62,833 nucleotides of DNA from Flavobacterium psychraerolatum (GCF_025960985.1 NZ_JAOQMX010000027.1:1-62833), one strand, 5' to 3'. Counted from the stretch's first letter, positions 8,730-17,640 are shown. Numbers and translations: made by a program. Notes: generated by a model not told the origin, from the letters alone.

Positions 8730-10508
8730 ATGACCCATCTAAGAATAATTTTAATTGTAAGCGTTTTGAGTTTGAGTTGTGAAATTGCATTCGCACAAAA
8801 AACAAAAAGACCCAACGTTATTTTGATCCTCACCGACGATCAAGGAATTGGCGATTTGGGCTGCCATGGAAATCCTTGGTTGAAAACGCCAAATATTGAT
8901 GCCTTTTATAATGAATCTGTTCGAATGACCGATTTTCATGTGACGCCTTTGTGTACCCCTACTAGAGGAGCAATCATGACGGGTAGATACCCGATAAACA
9001 ACGGTACTTGGGCCACCTTCAAAGGTAGAGATGGCTTGTCTGGCGATGCACAAACCATGGCCGATGTTTTTCAGCAAAACGGCTATCATACCGCAATGTT
9101 TGGCAAATGGCATTTGGGTGATAATTATCCAACTCGCCCAACAGATAGTGGCTTTGAAGTCGCAATCAATCACTTGGCAGGAGGCGTGGGGGAACTCTCT
9201 GATTATTGGGGAAACAGTTATTTTGATGATGTGTATTATGTCAACAACCAACCCAAACAATTCAAGGGATATTGCACGGATGTGTGGTTTGATGAAACGA
9301 TGAAATACATTGAAAAAAATGAAGATAAGCCTTTCTTTATTTACCTTCCTACCAATGCGCCTCACGATCCATTGATTGTAGCCGAAAAATATGCAGCGCC
9401 CTACAAACACCTAGAAGGAAAAGAAATTATAAGTGCCAATTTGTACGGAATGATTGCCAATTTGGACGAGAATTTCGGGAAATTGAATCAGTTTTTGATT
9501 GATAAAAAACTCGCAGACAATACCATCGTGATTTACATGACCGACAACGGAACCCGTTTTGGGTACAGTCCCGACGGAAAATTGGGGTATAATAAAGGAT
9601 ACAGAGGCATAAAAGGAGATAAACTAGAGGGAGGACATCGGGTTCCGTTTTTTATACGTTGGCCAAACGGGAAAATTGAAGGCGGAAAAGACATCAACAG
9701 CCTTGCAGCACATGTAGATTTGATTCCGACTTTGGCTAGTTTGTGTCAATTGACTGTTCCTAAAAAAATGCCTTTGGACGGAGTGGATTTTTCGCCGCTT
9801 TTGTTAGGGTCCAAAAAGACAATGGTACGTAAAACCGCTTTTATTCACCACAGACAAGATTGGCGTCCGCCGATGGATGTAGATCAAACTTGTATTATAA
9901 AAGACAATTGGAGGTTGCTCAATGGAACTGATTTGTATGATATTGAAAAAGATCCGAAACAATTGACCAATCTTGCGGCAAAATATGCAGCAGTTGTAAC
10001 CGCTCTTTTAGCACAAAATACAGCTTTCTTAGTTGAGACCAAAAAAAATCCAGAGTACAATGAATTACCTGTTAGTACGGTGGGGAATCCTGCTCAAGAG
10101 GAAATAAAATTAACGATTCAGCATGCCATTGGGGAAGATTCGGGTATTTGGAAACCAGAACAAATTGCCGAAGGACTAAAAAACAAGAACAATACCCATG
10201 CTATTTTTGTCGAAAAAGAAGGAGATTACGTGATTTCGTGCCGACGCTGGCCAAAAGAATGTCCCGGAACTATTTTAGGAATTCCAGCAGTCAATCCTAA
10301 AAATTTATTCGAATATAAAACAATAGCCCCTCAAAAAGTCCGAATAAGCATTGCCAACCAAATGTTCGAAAAAAATATTGGTAAAGAAGATGTTGAAGTG
10401 CTATTCAAGATACATTTAGAAAAAGGAAAAACATTTTTGACGAATGATTTTATTGATAAAAAAGAAACCTACGGCGTTTATTATTCCTATATATCGCTGG
10501 TCAAATAA
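8730..10508 (+). CDS. Secreted sulfatase (family S1), CTPTR type
   Basis: A 592-residue formylglycine sulfatase exported by a signal peptide ending near AFAQ. The N-terminal metal site reads ILILTDDQGIGDLGCHG and the modification motif is C75-T-P-T-R in PLCTPTRGA. GKWHLGD near residue 125 is another conserved sulfatase motif and TDNGTRFGY contributes metal ligands. Residues about 450-592, after the sulfatase core, form an extra domain of beta character (EGDYVISCRRWP, KVRISIANQMF) of unknown role. First gene of a probable operon with the GH2 enzyme (95-base gap) and a third sulfatase. The function is very probably desulfation of agar/porphyran-type oligosaccharides, by context. Confidence 0.88.
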   Translation: MTHLRIILIVSVLSLSCEIAFAQKTKRPNVILILTDDQGIGDLGCHGNPWLKTPNIDAFYNESVRMTDFHVTPLCTPTRGAIMTGRYPINNGTWATFKGRDGLSGDAQTMADVFQQNGYHTAMFGKWHLGDNYPTRPTDSGFEVAINHLAGGVGELSDYWGNSYFDDVYYVNNQPKQFKGYCTDVWFDETMKYIEKNEDKPFFIYLPTNAPHDPLIVAEKYAAPYKHLEGKEIISANLYGMIANLDENFGKLNQFLIDKKLADNTIVIYMTDNGTRFGYSPDGKLGYNKGYRGIKGDKLEGGHRVPFFIRWPNGKIEGGKDINSLAAHVDLIPTLASLCQLTVPKKMPLDGVDFSPLLLGSKKTMVRKTAFIHHRQDWRPPMDVDQTCIIKDNWRLLNGTDLYDIEKDPKQLTNLAAKYAAVVTALLAQNTAFLVETKKNPEYNELPVSTVGNPAQEEIKLTIQHAIGEDSGIWKPEQIAEGLKNKNNTHAIFVEKEGDYVISCRRWPKECPGTILGIPAVNPKNLFEYKTIAPQKVRISIANQMFEKNIGKEDVEVLFKIHLEKGKTFLTNDFIDKKETYGVYYSYISLVK

Positions 10509-10603
10509 TTTTTTTTCGAAAAGCAGCTTCTTATTCGAATAAAACAAAAAACATTACAAGTTCAAACTAAAACAAATTAAACTTCATACAGATAATTCAA
10601 ACC

Positions 10604-13126
10604 ATGAAAAAACGATTTACCTTATCCTTACACTTTATTGCAGCGTTTCTACTAGTCTGCACGGCAGTCCAATCGCAACAAAGAGAGCAAGACTTTAATT
10701 TTGATTGGAAATTTCAGTTGCAAGAAAATAATCAGATTAGTAAAGCGATTCCGTTGCAAGATGCCGGTTGGCGTGACGTTCGCCTTCCGCATGATTACAG
10801 CGTCGAAGCTTCTTTCGATAAAAAACTAGAAGGTTGTACGGGTTATTTACCAGGTGGAATTGCTTGGTATCAAAAACATTTTGACACACCGGCTAATAGC
10901 AAAAACGGAAATGTGTATATCCTTTTTGATGGGGTGTATAACAATGCGACTTTTTGGATCAACGGAACTTATTTGGGCGAAAATCCATATGGTTATTCTC
11001 CGGTTTATTTCGATCTAAGTAAGTATTTAAAAAAGGACGGAACTAAGAATGTGATCTCGGTACACGTAGATCATTCACGCTACGCAGACAGTCGCTGGTA
11101 CACGGGAAGCGGAATTTATAGAAATGTAAAATTGATTACAACGGATAAATTGCATATTCCAATTTGGGGAACGTTTGTAACAACTCCAGACGTAACCGCA
11201 GAAAACGCCAAAGTAGCTATTGAAACAAAGGTGAAGAACGACTACAAGCAAAGCCAAAACTTGACCTTGTCTACCAAGATTTATGAAGCCAATGGAACAT
11301 TAGTGAAAACAGAAACAAAAGAGGTAAAAGTTGGATCTGGAAAAGAAGTAACGGTTACTCAAAATGTAGCCATCACTAATCCTAAATTATGGTCTACAGA
11401 GACGCCAAACAGATACAAAGCCGTAACGAGCATCCTTGTAAAAGGAAAAGTAATTGATGAATATACTACGCCATTTGGAATACGATCTATCGTTTTTGAC
11501 AAAGACAACGGTTTTTTCTTAAACGGAAAAGCAACCGATGTAAAAGGGGTTTGCTTGCATCATGATGCTGGTTTGGTTGGTGCTGCGGTGCCAAAAGGAG
11601 TGTGGAGACGTCGTTTTTTAGGCTTGAAAGAAGCTGGAGTAAACGCAATCAGAACTTCTCACAATCCATTTTCAGAAGAATTTTTGGATTTGTGCGACGA
11701 AATGGGATTCTTGGTTCAGAACGAGATTTTTGACGAAATGGACAATCCTAAAGACAAACAGCACAATATGGAAGAAAAAAGTGTGCAGTACATGACTCGT
11801 GGCTATACCGAACATTTTCAAAAATGGGGAGAAAGCGATTTGAAGCGCACTATTTTGAGAGATAGAAATCACCCTTCTATTTTTGAATGGAGTATTGGTA
11901 ACGAAATTGAATGGACCTATCCAGGTTACAAAGAAGTAAGTGGGTTATGGGATCCAGGAGCAGGAAATTATTGGAACCAGATTCCGAAATTGACCAAAGA
12001 AGAGATGAAAGCACGTTATGATGCTTTGCCAAATAGAAAATACAAATTGGCAGAAACTGCGCAAAGATTGTCCAAATGGGTCAAAGATTTAGATACAACT
12101 CGTCCTGTAACCGCCAATTTAATCATTCCGGTTGCTAGTTTGGCTTCGGGTTATGGTGATGCTCTAGACGTAGTAGGTTTTAGTTACCAAACCAATCAAT
12201 ACGATTGGACCAAAAAGAATTACCCAAACAAAATGATGACAGGTTCTGAAAATTCGGGCACTTGGCAAGATTGGAATTCGATTATCGAAAACCCAATGGT
12301 GTTTAGTATGTACATGTGGACAGGAATTGACTACATGGGGGAATCGACAGACAAATGGCCGCAAAAAGGTTGGGATGGAGACATCTTGGATTTCGCTGGA
12401 TTTAAAAAGCAAGGTTTTAATTATTTCAAAAGTATTTGGGTAAATAAACCAAGTGTAGCGATTGGAACAATGCCATTGAAAGGTTCTGCTTTCAAAATGG
12501 ATGAATTGAGTAAAAAAGCGATTTCAGATTCCAAAAAAGCATTGAATTGGGACAATAGCAAAGCAAATATGCATTGGAATTATGCTCCAGGAGAACTTGT
12601 TTTGGTCGAAGTGCCAACAAATTTACATGTGGCCGAATTGTTTCTAAATGGAAAATCTCTTGGGAGCAGAAGTTTAAGTGATAACCCAGATCGAATTCTG
12701 CGTTGGGTTGTTCCTTTCGAAAAAGGTACATTGACTGTAAAAGGTGGTTTTGATGGTGCAGAAGTAGTTGCAAATCTTGAAACAAGTGCTGCTGCGTATA
12801 GTATTCGTTTGACAACAGATGCTACTTCTTTATCAGCAGATGGGTATGATGTGGCGCACATTATTGCACAATTGGTTGATAAAAAAGGAGTAGAAGTGAA
12901 AACGGAAAACGCTGACCTGACATTCGAAGTAGACGGAAATGCCAAAGTTTTAGGAGTAGATAATGGTTCGAATAGTAACATTCAAGACTACCAATCGAAT
13001 AAATTAACAACCGACAAAGGACGTGCTTTGTTATTGATTCAGTCTTTGAAAAAAGGCGGTACTGTTCGAATAAAAGCCAGTTCGAAAACATTAAAAAGCA
13101 ATAATATTACAGTTGAAATAAAATAA
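10604..13126 (+). CDS. GH2 family beta-galactosidase-like enzyme, secreted
   Basis: An 840-residue glycoside hydrolase of family GH2, expected to remove terminal beta-D-galactose from galactan oligosaccharides in the periplasm. Signal peptide about 1-24 (ending AVQSQ). Order: sugar-binding jelly roll (about 30-180, with WRDVRLPHDYS and DGVYNNATFWINGTY), immunoglobulin-like domain (about 185-290), catalytic TIM barrel (about 295-600), then two further beta domains. Catalytic acid/base is E434 in GNEIEW and the nucleophile E549 in MTGSENSG, followed by WTGIDYMGES. The last about 100 residues resemble a bacterial Ig-like (invasin/BIG) module. Sits between two sulfatase genes with 95- and 37-base gaps, so probably co-transcribed. 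Some GH2 relatives are glucuronidases; galactosidase is inferred from context. Confidence 0.88.
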   Translation: MKKRFTLSLHFIAAFLLVCTAVQSQQREQDFNFDWKFQLQENNQISKAIPLQDAGWRDVRLPHDYSVEASFDKKLEGCTGYLPGGIAWYQKHFDTPANSKNGNVYILFDGVYNNATFWINGTYLGENPYGYSPVYFDLSKYLKKDGTKNVISVHVDHSRYADSRWYTGSGIYRNVKLITTDKLHIPIWGTFVTTPDVTAENAKVAIETKVKNDYKQSQNLTLSTKIYEANGTLVKTETKEVKVGSGKEVTVTQNVAITNPKLWSTETPNRYKAVTSILVKGKVIDEYTTPFGIRSIVFDKDNGFFLNGKATDVKGVCLHHDAGLVGAAVPKGVWRRRFLGLKEAGVNAIRTSHNPFSEEFLDLCDEMGFLVQNEIFDEMDNPKDKQHNMEEKSVQYMTRGYTEHFQKWGESDLKRTILRDRNHPSIFEWSIGNEIEWTYPGYKEVSGLWDPGAGNYWNQIPKLTKEEMKARYDALPNRKYKLAETAQRLSKWVKDLDTTRPVTANLIIPVASLASGYGDALDVVGFSYQTNQYDWTKKNYPNKMMTGSENSGTWQDWNSIIENPMVFSMYMWTGIDYMGESTDKWPQKGWDGDILDFAGFKKQGFNYFKSIWVNKPSVAIGTMPLKGSAFKMDELSKKAISDSKKALNWDNSKANMHWNYAPGELVLVEVPTNLHVAELFLNGKSLGSRSLSDNPDRILRWVVPFEKGTLTVKGGFDGAEVVANLETSAAAYSIRLTTDATSLSADGYDVAHIIAQLVDKKGVEVKTENADLTFEVDGNAKVLGVDNGSNSNIQDYQSNKLTTDKGRALLLIQSLKKGGTVRIKASSKTLKSNNITVEIK

Positions 13127-13163
13127 ATTTAGTCTGTCTAGTACCAAATTTTAAAACAGCAAT

Positions 13164-14564
13164 ATGAACTTAAAAAAACACAAGTTAACTACCGTATTGG
13201 CCCTTTCGTTAGGTCTTTTTGCTACTGTAGTTACTGCACAAGCCAAACCAAATATTGTCTTGATAGTATCTGATGATGCAGGTTATTCTGATTTTGGTTT
13301 CCAAGGGAGCAAAATAATGAAAACGCCTTATTTGGATGAATTGGCCAAACAAGGAGTCAAATTTGAACAAGCCTACGTAACGGCAGCAGTTTGTGGCCCA
13401 TCACGTGCGGGATTGTTGACAGGTAAATACCAAGAACGTTTTGGTTTTGAAGAAAATAACGTTCCCGGATATATGGTGAAATCCTGTTTGTCTGATGATG
13501 ATATGGGTTTGCCATTAGACCAAAAAACAATGGGAAACTACATGAAAGAACTGGGGTATAAAACCGCTGTTTTTGGAAAATGGCATATGGGAAGCAAAGA
13601 TGAATTTCATCCTATGAACCGTGGTTTTGATACTTTTGTTGGTTTTAGAGGTGGTGCTCGTAGTTATTACAAATACGATCCAGATGATAGTGAAGTAAAA
13701 ACAGAAAATCGATTGGAACGAGGTTTAGGTAATTTTAAAGAGTCGGATGAGTACATGACGGATGTTTTGGCAGATGCTTCTATTGATTTTATTAAAGAAA
13801 ATAAGAACAATCCTTTCTTTGTGTATTTGGCTTTTAATGCAGTTCACGCACCCTTGCAATCTGATAAAAAAGATTTGGTTAATTTTCCTAATTTAACTGG
13901 AAAACGCAAAGAATTGGCTGCAATGACACTGTCGCTAGATCGTGCTTGTGGTCGCGTATTCGAAACACTTAAGAAATTAGGTTTGGATAAAAATACCATT
14001 GTTATTTTTACCAATGACAACGGTGGACCAACAGACTCGACCACGGCAGACAACTTGCCTTTGAGCGGTATGAAAGCCACTTTGCTAGAAGGCGGAATTC
14101 GAGTTCCGTTTATCATGCGTTGGCCTGGAGTTTTGCCTGCAAATACCGTGTACAAAAAACCAATTTGCACCTTTGATTTATTGCCTACTTTCTACAAAAT
14201 GGGTGGCGGTAATGTAGCTGCTTTGAAAGATATAGATGGAGTCGATTTACTACCTCATATTTTAGGTAAAAACACCAATTTACCCCATCAAGAATTGTAT
14301 TGGAAGGGCGAAGTAGGGTCTGCTATGCGTGACGGAAATTGGAAGTTATTGCGTTTTCCTGATCGTCCAGCAGAATTGTTTGATGTAGATAAAGATGCAG
14401 GAGAATTAAACAATCTAGCCGATCAAAACCCAGAACGAGTTAAAGCGATGTACAAAAAAATATTTGCTTGGGAACAAACCTTAGAGCGTCCGCTCTGGAT
14501 GTTGCGACGTAAATACGAAGGTGACGCCATCAAAAGAATGGATGTTTATTGGAATAGAAAATAA
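13164..14564 (+). CDS. Secreted sulfatase (family S1), CGPSR type
   Basis: A 466-residue formylglycine sulfatase with a signal peptide ending near VTAQA. The metal site [16 protein letters not shown] opens the fold, the activation motif is C77-G-P-S-R in [17 protein letters not shown] and TNDNGGP follow at the expected spacing, and the C-terminal subdomain ends at a typical place (ELFDVDKD, then a short tail). It is the most compact of the three sulfatases, close to family length. It starts 37 bases after the GH2 gene and ends in a terminator at 14569-14606, so it is the last gene of the plus-strand operon 8730-14564. Confidence 0.88.
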   Translation: MNLKKHKLTTVLALSLGLFATVVTAQAKPNIVLIVSDDAGYSDFGFQGSKIMKTPYLDELAKQGVKFEQAYVTAAVCGPSRAGLLTGKYQERFGFEENNVPGYMVKSCLSDDDMGLPLDQKTMGNYMKELGYKTAVFGKWHMGSKDEFHPMNRGFDTFVGFRGGARSYYKYDPDDSEVKTENRLERGLGNFKESDEYMTDVLADASIDFIKENKNNPFFVYLAFNAVHAPLQSDKKDLVNFPNLTGKRKELAAMTLSLDRACGRVFETLKKLGLDKNTIVIFTNDNGGPTDSTTADNLPLSGMKATLLEGGIRVPFIMRWPGVLPANTVYKKPICTFDLLPTFYKMGGGNVAALKDIDGVDLLPHILGKNTNLPHQELYWKGEVGSAMRDGNWKLLRFPDRPAELFDVDKDAGELNNLADQNPERVKAMYKKIFAWEQTLERPLWMLRRKYEGDAIKRMDVYWNRK

Positions 14565-14568
14565 CAGT

Positions 14569-14606
14569 AAAAGGCTGATGGAGTTTTTCCATCAGCCTTT
14601 TTTTTT
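14569..14606 (+). terminator. Rho-independent terminator of the sulfatase-GH2 operon
   Basis: Strong hairpin with arms AAAGGCTGATGGA and TCCATCAGCCTTT followed by a T run, 5 bases after the third sulfatase's stop codon. It marks the right end of the first galactan block and the left edge of the accessory island. Confidence 0.88.
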
Positions 14607-14682
14607 GGTCTAAAGATTGGATGAGTATTGTTTGCGAATTTGGAAGTTTCTTGAGATAGTCGAAAACTTAATTGAGCTATAA

Positions 14683-14770
14683 CACAGAGATACTCAAAGG
14701 AAACACAGAGTTTCGCAAAGTATTTCTACAATCTTGTCCTTCTGGAAGAATTTCAAGGAATGGTTTTGGT
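14683..14770. repeat. Island repeat R1, partial copy A
   Basis: About 88 bases starting CACAGAG and including TTTCGCAAAGTATTTCTACA and CTTGTCCTTCTG, closely matching parts of 16140-16420, 17309-17640 and 17745-17995. After it comes CTTTGTGGGCACAGG, which recurs near 17660. Apparent reading frames through these copies arise from the repeat and are not treated as genes. The rest of the 442-base gap 14565-15006 holds the R2 repeat and the antitoxin promoter. Confidence 0.75.
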
Positions 14771-14881
14771 ATTTTGTTTAGGACTTTTTTATTTACTCTC
14801 TTTGTGGGCACAGGTATCCCGAAGCGTCTGGACTGCGCTAATTTTAGGTATAAGTTCGAGTGATTGGGTTCCGTTCAAGGC

Positions 14882-14934
14882 GGTTTCATTGTAGGCTTTT
14901 CAAGCCCAACGAAACCTTACAGTTAGTGGCAGTG
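14882..14934. repeat. Island repeat R2, copy 1 (hairpin-forming)
   Basis: 53-base unit whose first 33 bases are identical to 18044-18076. It folds as an imperfect hairpin: GTTTC, TTG and GGCTT on one side pair with AAGCC, CAA and GAAAC on the other around a TTC loop. The second copy lies 3.16 kb away in the same orientation, so the pair brackets the toxin-antitoxin and UDG-like genes. Confidence 0.75.
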
Positions 14935-14936
14935 TA

Positions 14937-14965
14937 TTGTTTTATATAAAAAAGTTATATCTTTG
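14937..14965 (+). promoter_or_regulatory. Bacteroidetes-type promoter of the antitoxin-toxin operon
   Basis: TTG at 14937-14939 and TATCTTTG at 14958-14965, separated by 18 bases, fit the TTG / TAnnTTTG consensus. Transcription would start near 14972, giving a leader of about 35 bases before the antitoxin ATG. The -33 box abuts repeat R2. Confidence 0.65.
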
Positions 14966-15006
14966 CAAAAGGATTATGGCTAAATTATCTTAAAAATCAA
15001 ACTATT

Positions 15007-15573
15007 ATGAAAGCAAATGAAATTTCAAATTACGTTATTAGCCTTACTCAGAATAATCCTGAAGAAAATTTGACAAATATGAAGTTGCAAAAAATACTAT
15101 ATTATTTGCAAGGTTATTATTTAGCTATTTTTGATGAATCTTTATATGAAGATGATATTGAAGCTTGGAAATATGGTCCAGTTGTTTGTGATGAATACCA
15201 TACTTACAAAGTTTACGGAAATAATTCGATTATAGTTCCTGAGTTCAGTAATTCTTTTAACTACTTAAATTCTATTCAGAAAAACTTTATAAATAAGGTT
15301 TATGGATATTTTAGACAATTCTCACCAATTAAATTAATGGAATTAACACACGAAGAGTCTCCTTGGTTGGAAACTTTTGGAAAAGATCAAGTAATCACAA
15401 AAGATAAATTAAAAAATTTCTTTTTAACTTCTGCTTTAATAGAAGAATTCGTTATTAAGGATAAAATAGAAGAAAGAAAAAAAGCGGCAAAATTTTTATT
15501 AATTGATTATTTGTATGATAATGAATTAATAAATTCTACAATTTCGGATACTGAAGATATTTATGAATACTAA
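15007..15573 (+). CDS. Panacea-domain (DUF4065, SocA-like) antitoxin
   Basis: A 188-residue protein with the Panacea/DUF4065 domain, known as a versatile antitoxin fold paired with many unrelated toxins. Landmarks: NMKLQKILYYLQGYYLAIFD near residues 24-43 (the KLQKLLYY-type signature), EDDIEAWKYGPVVCDEY near 49-65, and LMELTHEESPW near 117-127. After the domain a C-terminal tail of about 45 charged residues ends in acidic ISDTEDIYEY; such a tail could block the toxin. The gene overlaps the downstream MazF-like toxin gene by 11 bases, so the two are translationally coupled. It has its own promoter at 14937-14965. Antitoxin role is inferred from family and arrangement. Confidence 0.85.
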   Translation: MKANEISNYVISLTQNNPEENLTNMKLQKILYYLQGYYLAIFDESLYEDDIEAWKYGPVVCDEYHTYKVYGNNSIIVPEFSNSFNYLNSIQKNFINKVYGYFRQFSPIKLMELTHEESPWLETFGKDQVITKDKLKNFFLTSALIEEFVIKDKIEERKKAAKFLLIDYLYDNELINSTISDTEDIYEY

Positions 15574-15901
15574 AGAAATTTGGTGGGTTAATTTTAATCC
15601 TACTATTGGTGCTGAAATTAGTAAAAAAAGACCCGCCATAATTGTTAGTGATGACTCGATTGGTGTTTTGCCATTGAGAGTTATTGTTCCAATTACAGAT
15701 TGGAACGAAAGATATAATACTGCTGATTGGATGGTTAAAATAGTTTCAGATTCACTAAATAACTTAAGTAAAGTATCCACGGCAGATTGTTTTCAGGTAA
15801 AATCACTTTCAACCAGCAGATTTGATACTCAAATTGGTATTATAGACGATGACACATTTGAAAAAATTAAAGATGCGTTACGGAATGTATTTAATATATA
15901 A
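15563..15901 (+). CDS. MazF/PemK-like toxin (endoribonuclease family)
   Basis: A 112-residue protein of the MazF/PemK/CcdB barrel family, whose toxin members cut RNA at short motifs. Family features: EIWWVNFNPTIGAEISKKRPAIIVSDD at the N-terminus (the W-x-V-x-F-x-P-x-x-G-x-E-x-x-x-x-RP signature), a PITDW strand after residue 40, and VSTADCFQVKSLST near 71-84, where most family members have a conserved Asp-Gln pair. Length is normal. The start overlaps the end of the antitoxin gene by 11 bases. Pairing of a MazF-like toxin with a Panacea antitoxin, rather than a MazE, is the notable point. RNase activity is inferred. Confidence 0.87.
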   Translation: MNTKEIWWVNFNPTIGAEISKKRPAIIVSDDSIGVLPLRVIVPITDWNERYNTADWMVKIVSDSLNNLSKVSTADCFQVKSLSTSRFDTQIGIIDDDTFEKIKDALRNVFNI

Positions 15902-15908
15902 TAATATT

Positions 15909-15938
15909 TAGCTATCTATAAACGGTAGCTTTTTTTTA
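15909..15938 (+). terminator. Terminator of the toxin-antitoxin operon
   Basis: Short hairpin AGCTATC / GGTAGCT (one G-T pair) followed by a run of eight T, starting 7 bases after the toxin stop codon. Confidence 0.65.
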
Positions 15939-15953
15939 CATTATAGCTAACTT

Positions 15954-16028
15954 GGGTAGATAAGGCTGATATAATCAGACTTATCTACCCAAATTTGGTT
16001 GTAGATGTCTGACAAACGTCAGACATTA
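15954..16028. promoter_or_regulatory. Two tandem perfect palindromes downstream of the toxin
   Basis: First palindrome: TTGGGTAGATAAG (15954-15966) with its exact complement at 15982-15994, plus an inner CTGAT/ATCAG pair. Second: ATGTCTGAC (16007-16015) with GTCAGACAT (16020-16028) and a 4-base loop. Neither has a T run. They may be operators, recombination sites or ends of a lost mobile element. Confidence 0.6.
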
Positions 16029-16139
16029 TGTGTTTTCAAATATATTCTTTTTTTATTTTTCAAACTATTAAAAATAGGTTGTGTTTGTAAGGTACTTTTT
16101 TGAAACGCAATTATGAAAACAAAAACGCTATAATTTGCC

Positions 16140-16420
16140 CTGATCACAGTAAGTGTGCTTTTTTGTGCGCCAAAGCGTTATTTCACAGAGTTTCTCAAAG
16201 GAAACGCAGAGTTTCGCAAAGTATTTCTACAATCTTATCATTGCGAGGAACGAAGCAATCACGCAAAGTATTTCCACAATCTTGTCCTTCTGAAAGAATC
16301 TCAAGGAATGGTTTGGACTATTTCTTATTTCCAGTTGATGACTTGCTACTGTTGTGTGTGCAAAGTCAGGAGACATTTGCACAGCGGTTCTAAGGGCGTT
16401 TTGTTGTTGAGAGTAAGTTA
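16140..16420. repeat. Island repeat R1, copy B
   Basis: Full-length copy: opening TTTCACAGAGTTTC, a middle part containing TTGCGAGGAACGAAGCAATC, and an end with GCAAAGTCAGGAGACATTTG. It shares long stretches with copies C and D. With the palindromes at 15954-16028 it fills the 545-base gap between the toxin gene and the next gene; no credible CDS is present, as frames here merely read through the repeat. Confidence 0.75.
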
Positions 16421-16446
16421 GAAGAGCTGGCTAAAATAATGTTTTA

Positions 16447-17088
16447 TTAGTTTGATTTCCAAAAGTTAAATGCATTTCTAATTTCCTTCCAATATGTTTT
16501 ATCAGAGATTTTTGGATATGAAGGATGGTATGCATTAATGATTAATTTGTCTGATGAAATTATGTAGAAAGCTGTATTATGAGTGTTGCTGTCTGCATAT
16601 TTTTTTTCTGTTTCTAAAATATCCCAATTTATTTCTGCTAAATCTTTAACTTCAAAATATTTAAGTGTGTTTCCAAATATTATTATGTTAGGATTTAATT
16701 CTTTAATCTGTTTCAAAAGTTCGTCTTTTCCTTCATTATATGCTTTTTTAATTTCCCAATCATTTGAGGAGGAATCGGCAGGATACTTGTTTATGTTTAT
16801 GTATGCAATTTGTTTTACCACTTCGTATGCTTCTTGATTTGCATATGGTATATTTTCCCATTCAACGTTTGGATTTAGAATACCAAATGTTGCATAAATC
16901 ATTTTTCGAAATGTTGGTACAGATAGAGCATTTTTTTTATGCCAATCATTACGAAATCCATCACATACATCTATGTCCGTTTCTTTGTCTTTTGCCGAAA
17001 CGTTTGCTTCTTTTAAAATCCATAGAATTTTACATTTTGCATCATGGTATTTTTTTGCATCTATTTTCCCATCAATTATTTTTTTCAT
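16447..17088 (-). CDS. Protein resembling the uracil-DNA glycosylase fold, function unknown
   Basis: A 213-residue soluble protein. The pattern of strands and motifs recalls the uracil-DNA glycosylase superfamily: an early hydrophobic strand KILWILKEANVS (where UDGs have V-L-G-x-x-P), a mid-protein strand PNIIIFGNTL, and a late LIINAYHPSYP similar to the UDG HPS motif. The catalytic water-activating motif (GQDPY or GEAPG) is not recognisable; KEANVS sits in its place, so it may be a divergent or non-catalytic member. It is transcribed toward the toxin-antitoxin unit and has a 110-base leader that lies in repeat R3, shared with the unrelated gene at 18554-19495. Family resemblance is my reading; activity is unknown. 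Confidence 0.6.
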   Translation of the reverse strand: MKKIIDGKIDAKKYHDAKCKILWILKEANVSAKDKETDIDVCDGFRNDWHKKNALSVPTFRKMIYATFGILNPNVEWENIPYANQEAYEVVKQIAYININKYPADSSSNDWEIKKAYNEGKDELLKQIKELNPNIIIFGNTLKYFEVKDLAEINWDILETEKKYADSNTHNTAFYIISSDKLIINAYHPSYPKISDKTYWKEIRNAFNFWKSN

Positions 17089-17121
17089 TGAGTATTTTTT
17101 GTTTTTTTGTAAAGTGACGCA

Positions 17122-17308
17122 CAGCTTCTATGTAAGCCAAACAAACATTCATATATATATCCAAAATCGGTTGGCTTTTCGAATCTTTGTTTCGCTTTAT
17201 TTATATATCAAATATATAGAATTTAACTTATAAAAACTTAAAATGATTTAGTATTTGTAAGTCAATTTTGTACATCGAAATTATGAAAATAAAAATGCAA
17301 TAATTTTT
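17122..17308. repeat. Island repeat R3, copy 1 (shared promoter-leader)
   Basis: About 185 bases aligned with 19522-19711 over their length with small gaps. Shared features in order: CTTCTAT-TAAGC, AAACAAAC, an ATAATCGG-like core, CTTTGTTTCGCTTTAT, TCAAATATATA, TAACTTATAAAA, AAAATGAT, and TCGAAATTATGAAAA. An inverted repeat pairs AAGCCAAACAAA with TTTGTTTCGCTT (one mismatch). It lies directly upstream of the minus-strand gene 16447-17088. Confidence 0.7.
17209..17216 (-). promoter_or_regulatory. Candidate -7 element in R3, copy 1
   Basis: Reads TATATTTG on the minus strand, matching TAnnTTTG. Transcription would start near 17202, giving a leader of about 114 bases before the ATG at 17088. 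A convincing -33 TTG is not seen. The same element is conserved in the other R3 copy. Confidence 0.5.
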
Positions 17309-17640
17309 CTCGATTGCAGTAAATGTTCTTTTCTGTGCGCCTCAGCGCTATCTCACAGAGGTTCACAAAGGAAACACAGAGGTTCGCAAAGTATTTCCGC
17401 AATCTTGTCCTTCTGAAAGAATTTCAAGGAACGATTTGGGCAATTTCTTATTTCCAGTTGATGACTTGCTACTGTTGTGTGTGCAAAGTCAGGAGACATT
17501 TGCATAGCGGTTCTAAGAGCGTTTTGTTATTACTAGAATACTTCGCAGAGCGGGGAAAAGCAATCTCGCAAAGTATTTACGTAATCTTGTCCTTCTGAAA
17601 GAATCTCAAGGAATGGTTTTTTAAATTTTCGCAATGAATA
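17309..17640. repeat. Island repeat R1, copy C plus a truncated tandem copy
   Basis: 17309-17530 parallels copy B (CACAGAGG, TTTCCAGTTGATGACTTGCT, GCAAAGTCAGGAGACATTTG). A second, shortened run from about 17545 repeats GCAAAGTATTT and TTGTCCTTCTGAAAGAATCT. This fills much of the 1-kb gene-less stretch 17089-18098; no CDS is supported. Confidence 0.7.

Noticed and set aside
8751..9410. Long antisense frame (219 residues) within the second sulfatase gene
   Set aside because: It mirrors a well-supported sulfatase coding frame and has no family motifs.
14672..14863. 63-residue frame in the island
   Set aside because: It is read through repeat R1 copy A and its flanks; similar peptides appear wherever R1 occurs.
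16100..16421. Two overlapping frames of 88-97 residues
   Set aside because: Both arise from repeat R1 copy B in different frames, with no conserved protein features.
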